Below are positions 27,617 through 35,183 of a DNA stretch of 64,000 nt, piece by piece. The translations under genes and the position numbers were made by a program. The first letter of the stretch is position 1; each line of letters opens with the position of its first letter. The DNA comes from Lachnospiraceae bacterium. Lineage in GTDB: Bacteria; Bacillota; Clostridia; Lachnospirales; Lachnospiraceae. The stretch is taken from assembly GCA_015057665.1 (NCBI GenBank), contig SVDY01000003.1, positions 98,804-162,803 on the forward strand. The letters run 5' to 3'. A model generated the notes under the pieces. It saw only the letters and a list, made by a program, of their open reading frames with translations. It was not told the origin of the DNA and did no database searches.

Positions 27617-27651
27617 CATACGTTTGGAAACAGAAAGGAGTTGGACCGGAA

Positions 27652-28014
27652 TTGAAATTAAGAAATATCTTAATCGTTGTAAATAATATAGAAGAATCAG
27701 TCAAGTTCTATCATGAGCTTTTTGGACTTGATGTGCTCCTTGATCAGGACGGTAACGTAATTATGACAGAAGGACTTGTGCTTCAGGATGCAGAAATCTG
27801 GAAAGGATTTTTAAATCAGGAGATTACTCCTAAGAGCAATTCCAGTGAGTTATATTTTGAAGAATCAAATATGGAAGCATTTATTGAGAAATTAGAAGAT
27901 TTATATCCGGATGTGGAGTATGTCAACAAACTTATGACACACAGCTGGGGACAGAAGGTTGTAAGATTCTATGATTTAGATGGCAATTTAATTGAAGTAG
28001 GAACACCAGTATAA
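27652..28014 (+). CDS. VOC-superfamily (glyoxalase-like) protein
   Basis: 120 residues from a TTG start. The product then begins MKLRNILIVVNNIEESVKFY, the usual start of the family, with AAAGGAG upstream; longer forms run into the structured leader. One complete VOC fold with LYFEESNMEAFIEKL in the middle and the terminal YDLDGNLIEVG, where the Glu is a metal ligand in most members. Likely a lyase, dioxygenase-like enzyme or binding protein; substrate unknown. Confidence 0.82.
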   Translation: MKLRNILIVVNNIEESVKFYHELFGLDVLLDQDGNVIMTEGLVLQDAEIWKGFLNQEITPKSNSSELYFEESNMEAFIEKLEDLYPDVEYVNKLMTHSWGQKVVRFYDLDGNLIEVGTPV

Positions 28015-28103
28015 AACAAGCTAAGGAAAAAACAAGGCTGAATGGAAAGTAAATGGGGACGGAAGTACCGTGACAAATAAAATTCTATCATGCAGGAGGA
28101 AAA

Positions 28104-28661
28104 ATGATGAAATTTGAAGAAATGTTATTAAAAAGGGAAAGCTGCAGAGCCTATGCAGACAAACCGGTAGCAAGAGAAGACTTAATCAAAATCTGTGAAG
28201 CAGGACGCCTCACACCAAGCGGATGCAATTCACAGCCATGGAAATTTATCGTGATTGATGAACCGGAAGCAAAGGCTAAATTCTGTGATGCCCTTTTATT
28301 AGAAGGAGGTGTAACAGGTGCACCTTGGAGAGAAAACTGTCCTGCATTTATTGCATTTGTTGAGCAAAAGGCCAACGTAATGCCGGGAGTACTTGCAGTA
28401 TACAATGATTCTCAGCGTTTTGCACAGGGCGATATTGGAATGGCAAGCCTTAACATGTGTTATCAGGCCATGGAACTTGGTCTTTCCACATGTATTCTTG
28501 GAATGGTTGATCAGAAAAAGATGGAAGATTTGTTTGGTATTCCAGAGGGACAGACTGTCCGCCTTGGCCTTGCAGTTGGATATGCAAAAGAAGAGAAAGA
28601 ACCAAGAAAGAAAATCAGAAAACCTTTTGATGAAGTAGTTTGCTTTAATGAGTGGAAATAA
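28104..28661 (+). CDS. Nitroreductase-family flavoprotein
   Basis: 185 residues. FMN-binding motif RESCRAYADKPV at the N-terminus, SGCNSQPWKF, and the C-terminal GLGLAVGYAKEEK-like pattern (RLGLAVGYA). One of several small flavoreductases in the window. Reduces quinones, nitro compounds or flavins with NAD(P)H in known relatives. Start behind AGGAGGAAAA; the second ATG (28107) is equally possible. The HAD gene follows after three bases. Confidence 0.88.
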   Translation: MMKFEEMLLKRESCRAYADKPVAREDLIKICEAGRLTPSGCNSQPWKFIVIDEPEAKAKFCDALLLEGGVTGAPWRENCPAFIAFVEQKANVMPGVLAVYNDSQRFAQGDIGMASLNMCYQAMELGLSTCILGMVDQKKMEDLFGIPEGQTVRLGLAVGYAKEEKEPRKKIRKPFDEVVCFNEWK

Positions 28662-28664
28662 ATC

Positions 28665-29360
28665 ATGATAAAAGTAGTATTTATCGATGTGGACAATACT
28701 CTTTTAAGTTTTTTTGAATTTGTCAAAGAAGTGTTAAAATCCGGATTTGAAAAGTTCAGGTTAAAGCCTTACGAAGAGAGTATGTTTTACACATTTATAA
28801 GAACCAATGATGAATTGTGGGGAAGACTTGAGAAGGGGGAACTGACTCAGGAGCAGATTGGAGAAATCCGATGGAAGATGATCTTTGAGGAACTGGGCGT
28901 TGACTTTGATGGCAATACATTTGAAACGTACTTCAAAGAACAGATGAGTATGAGCACTATTCCGGAACCGGGAGCCAGGGAATTCCTTCAATATCTGTCT
29001 GATAAATACATTCTGTGTGCAGCCAGTAACGGGCCCTATAAGATGCAGATGAAGAGGCTCCAAAATGCTGATATGTCTCCATATCTTAAGCATTTCTTTA
29101 TTTCTGAGAAAGTAGGAGCGGAAAAACCGTCCAGACAATTTTTTGAATATGCTTTTGAAGAACTGCATCAGGCGGGCGTGACGGAATTAAAGCCGGAAGA
29201 GACTATGATTATCGGAGATTCTCTTACCTCTGATATGGCCGGCGGCAAAGGTTATGGGATGCAGACCTGCTTTTACACAAGAGGCAGAAAGTTGGAGAGC
29301 AAGCCGGAAAATGTGGACTACGTGATTGGGAAGCTGACTGATATCAAAGAAATATTATAA
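28665..29360 (+). CDS. HAD-family hydrolase, YjjG-like
   Basis: 231 residues with the four HAD motifs: Asp8/Asp10 in DVDNTLL, Ser/Asn in AASNG, Lys in GAEKPSRQFF and the acidic IIGDSLTSDMAGG. Helical cap between motifs I and II, as in C1-type HAD enzymes. YjjG-like members dephosphorylate pyrimidine nucleotides; this is only the nearest family. Short gap to the nitroreductase suggests one unit. Confidence 0.9.
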   Translation: MIKVVFIDVDNTLLSFFEFVKEVLKSGFEKFRLKPYEESMFYTFIRTNDELWGRLEKGELTQEQIGEIRWKMIFEELGVDFDGNTFETYFKEQMSMSTIPEPGAREFLQYLSDKYILCAASNGPYKMQMKRLQNADMSPYLKHFFISEKVGAEKPSRQFFEYAFEELHQAGVTELKPEETMIIGDSLTSDMAGGKGYGMQTCFYTRGRKLESKPENVDYVIGKLTDIKEIL

Positions 29361-29406
29361 GGATACACAGAAACGTTTTTTTATATGAAAATAAGAGGTG
29401 ACCGAA

Positions 29407-29868
29407 ATGAAAAAAATAGTAACACTTCTGCTTATGCTGCTCTTATGCCTTACACTTGCCGGATGTGAGGAGTATGAAGATACCAATGGTGAGGATGATT
29501 TTACTCTTCAGACAATCACAGATGAAGACATTATAAATCTTAGCACCGGATCTTCCGGCTTAACTTATAAAGAAAGCAATCTTGGCATGCTGAAAAGCGC
29601 TGAATACTCTGCTACTAATCATAACGGGGTAGATCAGATTTATCTGACCAATTTTATTAGCAAATCGGATGTGGAAGTTTATATTGGACATCTGAATGTA
29701 AAAAAAGGAAACTTTAAACTGGCCATCATCAATCAGGATGAAATTATAAAAGAGATTCCCCTCGATGCATTTAATGAAACATATCGGTTTGAAGATTTGA
29801 CAGGTACATTTTCTGTCCATGTAGCAGGGGAGAGCGCAGCATTTGAGTTTTACATTGACATTTATTAA
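29407..29868 (+). CDS. Small lipoprotein of unknown function
   Basis: 153 residues. The ATG lies six bases after GAGGTG; an upstream in-frame GTG is part of that site. Signal peptide ends at lipobox LAGC, so the protein should be lipid-anchored on the cell surface. The mature domain is beta-rich and acidic with no known motif. The next gene, a small membrane protein, follows by 23 bases. Confidence 0.8.
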   Translation: MKKIVTLLLMLLLCLTLAGCEEYEDTNGEDDFTLQTITDEDIINLSTGSSGLTYKESNLGMLKSAEYSATNHNGVDQIYLTNFISKSDVEVYIGHLNVKKGNFKLAIINQDEIIKEIPLDAFNETYRFEDLTGTFSVHVAGESAAFEFYIDIY

Positions 29869-29891
29869 GAAATGACAAGGAGGACATAAGG

Positions 29892-30221
29892 ATGGAAAAA
29901 TACATACTCCCTATCGTTGTCGGTCTTATTATTGTAGTAATGGGGATTGCTAATACCAAAGGTAATATCTCCACCCTTCATTGGTACCACAGACAAAGGG
30001 TAAGTGAAGCGAACCGCCTGCCATTTGGCAGATTAGTTGGATGGGGAACGATTCTGATAGGATGCTCGTTGATCTTGTTTGGCATTTTGGCTTATATGGC
30101 GGACAGTCTCGGGAATGTTATGCTGGAAACAATCGGTACGGGAATTATGATTGTTTCTCTTATCGCTGGTCTTGGTGTGAGTTTTTATGCCATGATAAAA
30201 TATAATAAAGGAATCTTTTAA
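29892..30221 (+). CDS. Small membrane protein, three to four segments
   Basis: 109 residues. N-terminal segment (residues 5-20), a conserved-looking hydrophilic loop TLHWYHRQRVSEANRLPFGR, then two or three segments. Similar proteins are frequent in Firmicutes without assigned function. Probably cotranscribed with the lipoprotein. Start behind AAGGAGG. Confidence 0.78.
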   Translation: MEKYILPIVVGLIIVVMGIANTKGNISTLHWYHRQRVSEANRLPFGRLVGWGTILIGCSLILFGILAYMADSLGNVMLETIGTGIMIVSLIAGLGVSFYAMIKYNKGIF

Positions 30222-30260
30222 AACAATTTATCTTAGAGGAATTTTTATACTACAAGTATA

Positions 30261-30289
30261 ATGACAAGAATGTTTTTATCTGTTATAGT
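30261..30289 (+). promoter_or_regulatory. Promoter for small ORF at 30345
   Basis: ATGACA (30261-30266), 17 bases, TATAGT (30284-30289) with a TGn extension. Confidence 0.6.
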
Positions 30290-30344
30290 AGTACTAAGTA
30301 AGAAAAAGCGGACCATCTGCGTCCAAAGAAAGGAAGGAATTTAG

Positions 30345-30482
30345 ATGAACACAACAATGATTTTTGCACTTCTGAATAGTGAAGAACTCGACAAAGCGCT
30401 GGATTTAAAACAGGGCTTCATTTCCGTGTACACATTGAAAGAAAAGCGAAATCATATGATTCGAAGGAAATCCGGAGAATAG
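30345..30482 (+). CDS. 45-residue small protein
   Basis: ATG behind AAAGGAAGG with a promoter upstream and its own terminator downstream, a complete tiny transcription unit. The peptide begins MNTTMIFALLNSEELDKAL and ends basic (RNHMIRRKSGE). No membrane segment or known motif. Too short to assign. Confidence 0.65.
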   Translation: MNTTMIFALLNSEELDKALDLKQGFISVYTLKEKRNHMIRRKSGE

Positions 30483-30524
30483 AAAGTTAGTGTGAATCGA
30501 TTCCGAAACTGGAATAGGGTTGTG

Positions 30525-30566
30525 ACCGCTTGTCTTGTATGTGTATATAGGATAAGCGGTTTTTTT
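30525..30566 (+). terminator. Terminator of small ORF
   Basis: ACCGCTTGTC-type arm (from 30525) pairs with GATAAGCGGT (30551-30560), then T6. Confidence 0.82.
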
Positions 30567-30697
30567 GTTCTATAGGAAACTTCGTTTCCATAGAACAAAA
30601 AATGCTCCGCAAGGATCGCACTTCGGCGGAGTAGAAGGATGTCGCTTTGCGACCCGCCGAAGGCGAGTGTTTCGTGAGCGAAACACTTTGTTCTTGC
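30567..30697 (+). repeat. Multi-hairpin repeat, family 2, copy A
   Basis: Hairpins in order: GTTCTATAGGAAAC with GTTTCCATAGAAC; CTCCGC with GCGGAG; TCGC-TTT-GCGA; CGCC-GAA-GGCG; GTGTTTCG-TGAG-CGAAACAC. Also a long-range stem CTTCGGCGG with CCGCCGAAG. A second copy lies at 36326-36452 with paired base changes. This copy sits 45 bases before the rtcB start, after a terminator. Confidence 0.85.
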
Positions 30698-30743
30698 ATA
30701 AGCGAGACACTTTTTGAAATATCAGATGGAAAGGAGGAAGCAT

Positions 30744-31943
30744 ATGTTTGAAATTAAAGGTAAGATAAACACAGCAATCTGCTACGCAAAAGTAGTGGAA
30801 GAGGAAGCCATCGAGCAGATTCGCAGAATGTGTGATTATGAGTTTACGAAAGACAGCAGAATTCGTATTATGCCTGACGTGCATGCAGGAAAGGGTTGTA
30901 CAATTGGTACAACTATGACTGTGACTGACAAAGTTGTGCCTAATATTGTGGGAGTTGACATTGGATGCGGTATGTATACTGTGAATCTGGGAAAAGGAGA
31001 ACTTAATTTTGAAAAAATAGACGAGGCGGTTCATTTTATTCCTTCCGGAATGAACATTTGGGAAGGAAGACAGGAGAGATTTGATCTTACGAAGCTTCGA
31101 TGCTATAGAAGTCTAAAAAATACTAAATGGCTGGAAAGAAGCCTTGGAACTCTTGGAGGCGGCAATCATTTTATTGAAGTGGACCGTGCTTTAGATGGAA
31201 CCAATTATCTCGTAATCCATACGGGAAGCAGAAATCTTGGCAAACAGGTGGCGGAGATTTACCAGCAGTTAGCCATTGATTTGAATAAAGGGAAAGAGAC
31301 TTATTTTCAGCAGAGAGACGAGATCATCCGCTCTTACAAAGAGCAGGGCCGCAGAGCAGAGATTCAGGAAGCCCTGGAGAAGATTTCCTGGAATAAACGA
31401 GAGACGACCATGCCGGAAGACCTTTGTTTTCTGTATGGACAGTATTTTGAAGATTATCTGCATGACGTGGAGATCTGCCAGCGTTTTGCAAGACGAAACA
31501 GAGAAAAGATTGCGGAAATCATTCTTTCCCGTACAGGTATGACCGGCGGAGAAGCTTTCCATACCATTCATAACTACATTGATACAAAGGAAATGATTCT
31601 CAGAAAGGGTGCTATTGCAGCCCATGCCGGTGAAAAGGTGCTGATTCCAATCAACATGCGTGACGGAAGCGTTCTCGCCATTGGCAAAGGTAATCCGGAG
31701 TGGAATTATTCTGCGCCTCACGGTGCCGGACGAATCATGTCCAGATCTAAAGCAAAGAACGAGCTGAATATGGATGCTTACAGAGAAGCTATGGCAGGTG
31801 TTTATACAACAGCTGTAAATGAAGCGACTCTGGATGAAGCTCCTATGGCGTACAAATCTTTGGAAGATATTATTGATGTGATCAGAGAATCTGTTGATGT
31901 AATTGAAGTAATGAAACCAATATATAATTTTAAGGCCAACTGA
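30744..31943 (+). CDS. rtcB: RtcB-family RNA ligase
   Basis: 399 residues, start behind AAAGGAGG (longer frame runs into the repeat region). Mn-binding and active-site motifs: DVHAGKGCTIG, GVDIGCGM with Asp72 and Cys75, GTLGGGNHFIEV, HTGSRNLGKQ, and PHGAGRIMSR whose His326 is the residue guanylylated by GTP. RtcB joins 3'-phosphate or cyclic phosphate ends to 5'-OH ends, healing cleaved tRNA or other RNA. No RtcA or RtcR is present; a small XRE regulator follows instead. Confidence 0.96.
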   Translation: MFEIKGKINTAICYAKVVEEEAIEQIRRMCDYEFTKDSRIRIMPDVHAGKGCTIGTTMTVTDKVVPNIVGVDIGCGMYTVNLGKGELNFEKIDEAVHFIPSGMNIWEGRQERFDLTKLRCYRSLKNTKWLERSLGTLGGGNHFIEVDRALDGTNYLVIHTGSRNLGKQVAEIYQQLAIDLNKGKETYFQQRDEIIRSYKEQGRRAEIQEALEKISWNKRETTMPEDLCFLYGQYFEDYLHDVEICQRFARRNREKIAEIILSRTGMTGGEAFHTIHNYIDTKEMILRKGAIAAHAGEKVLIPINMRDGSVLAIGKGNPEWNYSAPHGAGRIMSRSKAKNELNMDAYREAMAGVYTTAVNEATLDEAPMAYKSLEDIIDVIRESVDVIEVMKPIYNFKAN

Positions 31944-32004
31944 GCCATGTCGGATTTAAGTCACGCTTGCAGGACTTGACGCGGGATATATATCCTCATG
32001 GCTC
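31942..32004 (+). other. Nested hairpin between rtcB and XRE gene
   Basis: GAGCCATG (31942-31949, overlapping the rtcB stop) pairs perfectly with CATGGCTC (31997-32004); inside it AAGTC (31958-31962) pairs with GACTT (31973-31977). No T-run, so not a terminator; it may be an RNA element or a binding site. Confidence 0.65.
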
Positions 32005-32028
32005 GGGGAACCGGAACAGGAGGATATT

Positions 32029-32283
32029 ATGTTTACTTATCCAATCATAGACATGGAAAAAACAGGACAAAACATTATGCGCTTGCGCGTGCAGCATGGC
32101 TATTCTGTAAAACAGCTCCAGAATATATTTGGCTTTGCTACACCACAGGCAATCTATAAATGGCAGCATGGAGTGACCATGCCATCCATTGATAACTTAA
32201 TCGTGTTGGCAGCTTTATTTCAGGTACCGGTGGATGACATTTTGGTAGTCCATAACGGCGCAGATATGAAAATGGGTGCCTGA
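32029..32283 (+). CDS. Small XRE-family regulator
   Basis: 84 residues: one HTH (GQNIMRLRVQHGYSVKQLQN, then TPQAIYKWQHGVTMPS) with almost no other domain. The recognition helix is QAIYKWQHG. Such single-domain proteins act as repressors, often of their own unit. It lies 85 bases after rtcB across a nested hairpin and may be cotranscribed. Start behind AGGAGG. Confidence 0.87.
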   Translation: MFTYPIIDMEKTGQNIMRLRVQHGYSVKQLQNIFGFATPQAIYKWQHGVTMPSIDNLIVLAALFQVPVDDILVVHNGADMKMGA

Positions 32284-32419
32284 AAGAAAAGAGACAGAAT
32301 GTCCGGGCATACAGCTATTAGGTTGCAGTTTGGCAAATGAGAAAATTGCAAATTGTTGTAATAATATACAAAATAGAAATAAGTTTAAAAATAAAATTGT
32401 GCAAAATATATAAAAATGA

Positions 32420-32448
32420 TTGACATAAGTGACCTCTTTTGTTAACCT
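32420..32448 (+). promoter_or_regulatory. Promoter of SGNH hydrolase gene
   Basis: TTGACA (32420-32425), 17 bases, TAACCT (32443-32448). A hairpin AAGCCA/TGGCTT at about 32460-32485 follows in the leader. Confidence 0.6.
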
Positions 32449-32515
32449 AAAAATAGCAAGAAAGCCAGTGATAGAAGAATGGCTTTTCACTTATTATATA
32501 AAGGAGGTACACTTT

Positions 32516-33166
32516 ATGAAGAAACGTATTATGATTTTCGGTGACTCTAATACCTGGGGATGGAATCCATGCAATGACCTGGTAAAACCACTGGAAAGAT
32601 GGGATGATGAAACAAGATGGGCTGGTGTTCTTCAGAAAGAATTAGGCGACGATTATGTTGTCATTCCGGAAGGATTAAACGGAAGAACCAGTGTATGGGA
32701 TGACCCAATCGAAGAATATCGTTGTGGTAAAGATCAGATTATTCCATGCCTTGACAGTCATGCTCCACTTGATTTAGTAATCATCATGGTTGGAACAAAT
32801 GACTTAAAGGTTCGCTACACAGTATCTGCACAGGACATTGCTAACGGTGTTGCGATTATCGTTGATAAAACACTTCATCAGGCAGGCGCATTCACAGCAG
32901 CAGGACCAAAAGTGCTTCTCCTTTGCCCTCCACCATTAGGCCCGGTAGAAGATGGTGTATTTGCAACAATGTTCGGCGGCAACGTAGAGAAATCCAAACA
33001 GATGGCTCCTTTCTTTGAAGGTGTAGCAAAAGGTCGCGGCGTTGCGTACTTTGATGCCGGAACAATCATTCACAGCAGTGCAGAAGACGGACTTCACCTT
33101 CAGGCTGATCAGCACAAGATTTTAGGTGAAAAAGTAGCTGAACTGGTAAAAGAAATTCTTGGATAA
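32516..33166 (+). CDS. SGNH/GDSL-family hydrolase
   Basis: 216 residues from the ATG behind AAGGAGG. Block I GDSNTWGWNP carries the nucleophile Ser; block III GTNDLK and the C-terminal DGLHLQADQH (Asp-x-x-His) complete the catalytic set. Similar to arylesterase/acyl-hydrolase members acting on short esters. Codon choice is uniform, as in highly expressed genes. Intracellular; no signal peptide. Confidence 0.9.
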   Translation: MKKRIMIFGDSNTWGWNPCNDLVKPLERWDDETRWAGVLQKELGDDYVVIPEGLNGRTSVWDDPIEEYRCGKDQIIPCLDSHAPLDLVIIMVGTNDLKVRYTVSAQDIANGVAIIVDKTLHQAGAFTAAGPKVLLLCPPPLGPVEDGVFATMFGGNVEKSKQMAPFFEGVAKGRGVAYFDAGTIIHSSAEDGLHLQADQHKILGEKVAELVKEILG

Positions 33167-33198
33167 TTGACCATATATTGTTCACGATGTAAACTAAG

Positions 33199-33236
33199 AA
33201 GATTCCCCTTTTCCTTTGTGAAAAGGGGAATCTTTT
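33199..33236 (+). terminator. Terminator of SGNH hydrolase gene
   Basis: A perfect 15-bp stem AAGATTCCCCTTTTC with GAAAAGGGGAATCTT (33199-33213 and 33220-33234), then TTTT. A TATAAT at 33239-33244 begins the next unit. Confidence 0.92.
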
Positions 33237-33303
33237 GGTATAATAGGAACAGAAATATACCTAGAAAATAGAAAATAGAAAATGGGAAAGGAGTCCTGCC
33301 AAA

Positions 33304-33826
33304 GTGAACAGAAGCAGTTTTAAAAATACATCAGGTAAATCGGTCTATTATCTGCAGTGGGAGGTGGATTCTCCGAAAGCCATTGTTGTCAGTTCTCATG
33401 GCATGATTGAGCATCCGGAGCGTTACGATGACCTGGCAAAATAAAAATCCGCGGACAGAGTTTGACTGGCTTAATCAGATTCCGGAGGAAGTGGATAAGT
33501 ATCTGGAGGATCCATATTGCGGCGGCGTATGCAGTGCCAGTTTCTTTAAAAATGTCATGACTGGTATGGCAACTATGGGTGATAAAGATAAACTTGGAAA
33601 GATTGACCTTTCTCTTCCAATCTATATTCACGGCGGAGCCTGCGATCCGGTATGTGACATGGGCAAGGGTTTATATCAGTTAGAAGAACAGTACAAGATA
33701 TTGGGCATGGAAAAGATAAAACTGGATGTTTATCCGGAAGACAGACACGAGATTTATTTTGAACGAAACAAAGAAGAAGTGTATCGCAATACATTGGATT
33801 TTGTGTTGGATCAGGTGATAAAATAA
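33304..33826 (+). pseudogene. Monoacylglycerol lipase-like gene with internal deletion
   Basis: A GTG behind AAAGGAG opens a 46-residue frame ending HGMIEHPERYDDLAK and a stop at 33442. From about 33440 the other frame continues with the C-terminal third of the same kind of enzyme (RTEFDWLNQIPEEVDKYLED, IYIHGGACDPV, PEDRHEIYFE). The middle, including the nucleophile elbow (GHSMGS-like) and cap, is missing: roughly 110-130 residues. The intact relative at 48084-49007 shows what is lost. Catalytic Asp and His remain but no nucleophile, so it cannot be active. Confidence 0.85.
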
Positions 33827-33866
33827 AAAACATCGAAGAGTCATCACATAAAAGTGCTAAAGTGTA

Positions 33867-33895
33867 TTGACAAATTGAAAAAATAGGTGTATTAT
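33867..33895 (+). promoter_or_regulatory. Promoter of aro/phe operon
   Basis: TTGACA (33867-33872), 17 bases, TATTAT (33890-33895): close to consensus, just before the leader peptide. Confidence 0.85.
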
Positions 33896-33925
33896 TCAAA
33901 CAAATTCACGAAGGAGGAACCCGCT

Positions 33926-34006
33926 ATGACAATGAAAGAATTCTTTTATTTTTACTTTTACTTTTTTGTCAAGGGCTGCCCGCTTTTCGTGATATTCGGT
34001 GTATAG
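33926..34006 (+). CDS. Phe/Tyr-rich leader peptide of attenuator
   Basis: 26 residues with a strong binding site (AAGGAGG). After MTMKE comes FFYFYFYFF, then VKGCPLFVIFGV: eight Phe and three Tyr. A ribosome short of Phe-tRNA or Tyr-tRNA would stall here. Its stop lies within a small hairpin (GGTGT/ACACC, 33998-34015) and a terminator follows at 34037. This is the classical form of aromatic amino-acid attenuation and matches the next two genes. Confidence 0.9.
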   Translation: MTMKEFFYFYFYFFVKGCPLFVIFGV

Positions 34007-34036
34007 AATAACACCAAGAATCATATGGTATGGACA

Positions 34037-34086
34037 GTCCGTATTCGTTATGCATTTAAAATGCAGCAATGAAGACGGGCTTTTTT
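34037..34086 (+). terminator. Attenuator terminator
   Basis: Imperfect long stem: GTCCGTATTCGTTATGCATTT with AAATGCAGCAATGAAGACGG (and GC), then T6 before the DAHP synthase start. The segment GCCCGCTTTTC in the leader (33979-33989) resembles the 5' arm and could pair with the 3' arm instead, giving the alternative fold. Confidence 0.85.
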
Positions 34087-34109
34087 ATTGAGAAACGAGG
34101 TACACAAGT

Positions 34110-35138
34110 ATGCAGATGCATTTCCACAGAAAACTCCCTATCCCACAGGAAGTAAAAAAAGAATTTCCATTAACAGAAAGAATGACAAAGATAAAAGCAG
34201 AGAGGGACGAAGAAATCAGAGCTATCTTTGAAGGCAGATCCGACAAATTTCTCTTAATTATCGGACCTTGTTCTGCGGAACATAAGGAACCGGTTCTTGA
34301 ATATCTGTCCAGATTAAAAAGACTCAGCGATAAGGTTTCTGACAAAATATTGATTGTTCCAAGAATCTATACCAATAAACCAAGAACAACGGGGCAGGGA
34401 TATAAGGGAATGCTCCATCAGCCGGATCCGGAGGCAAAAGAGGATATGTACAAAGGAATCGTATCCATCCGTGAACTCCATCTTGAGGCTCTTCGAGATT
34501 ATGATTTCACAAGTGCAGACGAAATGCTCTATCCTGAAAACTATCGTTATCTTTCTGATTTATTATCCTATGTTGCAGTCGGTGCCCGTTCCGTTGAGAA
34601 TCAGCAGCACAGACTGACCGCCAGCGGCATCAGCGCACCAGTCGGCATGAAGAATCCGACAGGCGGAGACATGATGGTTATGATGAATTCTATTCGGGCA
34701 GCCCAGTCAAGCCACACTTTCCTCTACCGTGGATGGGAAGTCACAAGTGAAGGAAATCCATATGCCCATGCCATTCTTCGCGGCTATCTTGATTTTGCCG
34801 GACGCAACATTTCCAATTATCATTATGAAGATCTGTTAAGAGTAGACGAATTATATGCCAAATCCGATCTGGTGAATCCATCCGTTCTGGTAGATACCAA
34901 CCACAACAACTCCGGCAAAAAATATCTGGAGCAGATTCGTATTGCCAAGGATGTTATTCACAGCCGCAACCAGAACGACACTATCAAACGCCTAGTAAAA
35001 GGTCTTATGATTGAAAGCTATTTAGAAGACGGCGCTCAGAAACCGGAAGAGCATATCTTTGGAAAATCCATCACAGATCCATGTCTTGGATGGGAAAAGA
35101 CAGAGCAGTTAGTTCTTGATATTGCAGATAAACTGTAA
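34110..35138 (+). CDS. 3-deoxy-7-phosphoheptulonate (DAHP) synthase, class I
   Basis: 342 residues. Condenses phosphoenolpyruvate and erythrose 4-phosphate in the first step of aromatic synthesis. Typical class I-alpha motifs: LIIGPCSAEH, RIYTNKPRTTGQGYKGM, GARSVENQQHR, GMKNPTGGD, VDTNHNNSGK. The N-terminal extension resembles the Phe/Tyr/Trp-sensitive AroF/G/H type, so the enzyme may also be feedback-inhibited. Lies behind the Phe/Tyr attenuator and before pheA, so it most likely serves Phe or Tyr supply. The exact isozyme letter cannot be assigned. Confidence 0.96.
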   Translation: MQMHFHRKLPIPQEVKKEFPLTERMTKIKAERDEEIRAIFEGRSDKFLLIIGPCSAEHKEPVLEYLSRLKRLSDKVSDKILIVPRIYTNKPRTTGQGYKGMLHQPDPEAKEDMYKGIVSIRELHLEALRDYDFTSADEMLYPENYRYLSDLLSYVAVGARSVENQQHRLTASGISAPVGMKNPTGGDMMVMMNSIRAAQSSHTFLYRGWEVTSEGNPYAHAILRGYLDFAGRNISNYHYEDLLRVDELYAKSDLVNPSVLVDTNHNNSGKKYLEQIRIAKDVIHSRNQNDTIKRLVKGLMIESYLEDGAQKPEEHIFGKSITDPCLGWEKTEQLVLDIADKL

Positions 35139-35183
35139 GATACTGCGGATAGACTGTAATGAGAAGGCGAAAGGAAACAAACC

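Noticed and set aside
30567..30697. tRNA-like or known riboswitch structure
   Set aside because: Several hairpins but no cloverleaf, no anticodon arm and no conserved riboswitch core that I can recognise; it is duplicated at 36326 as a repeat.
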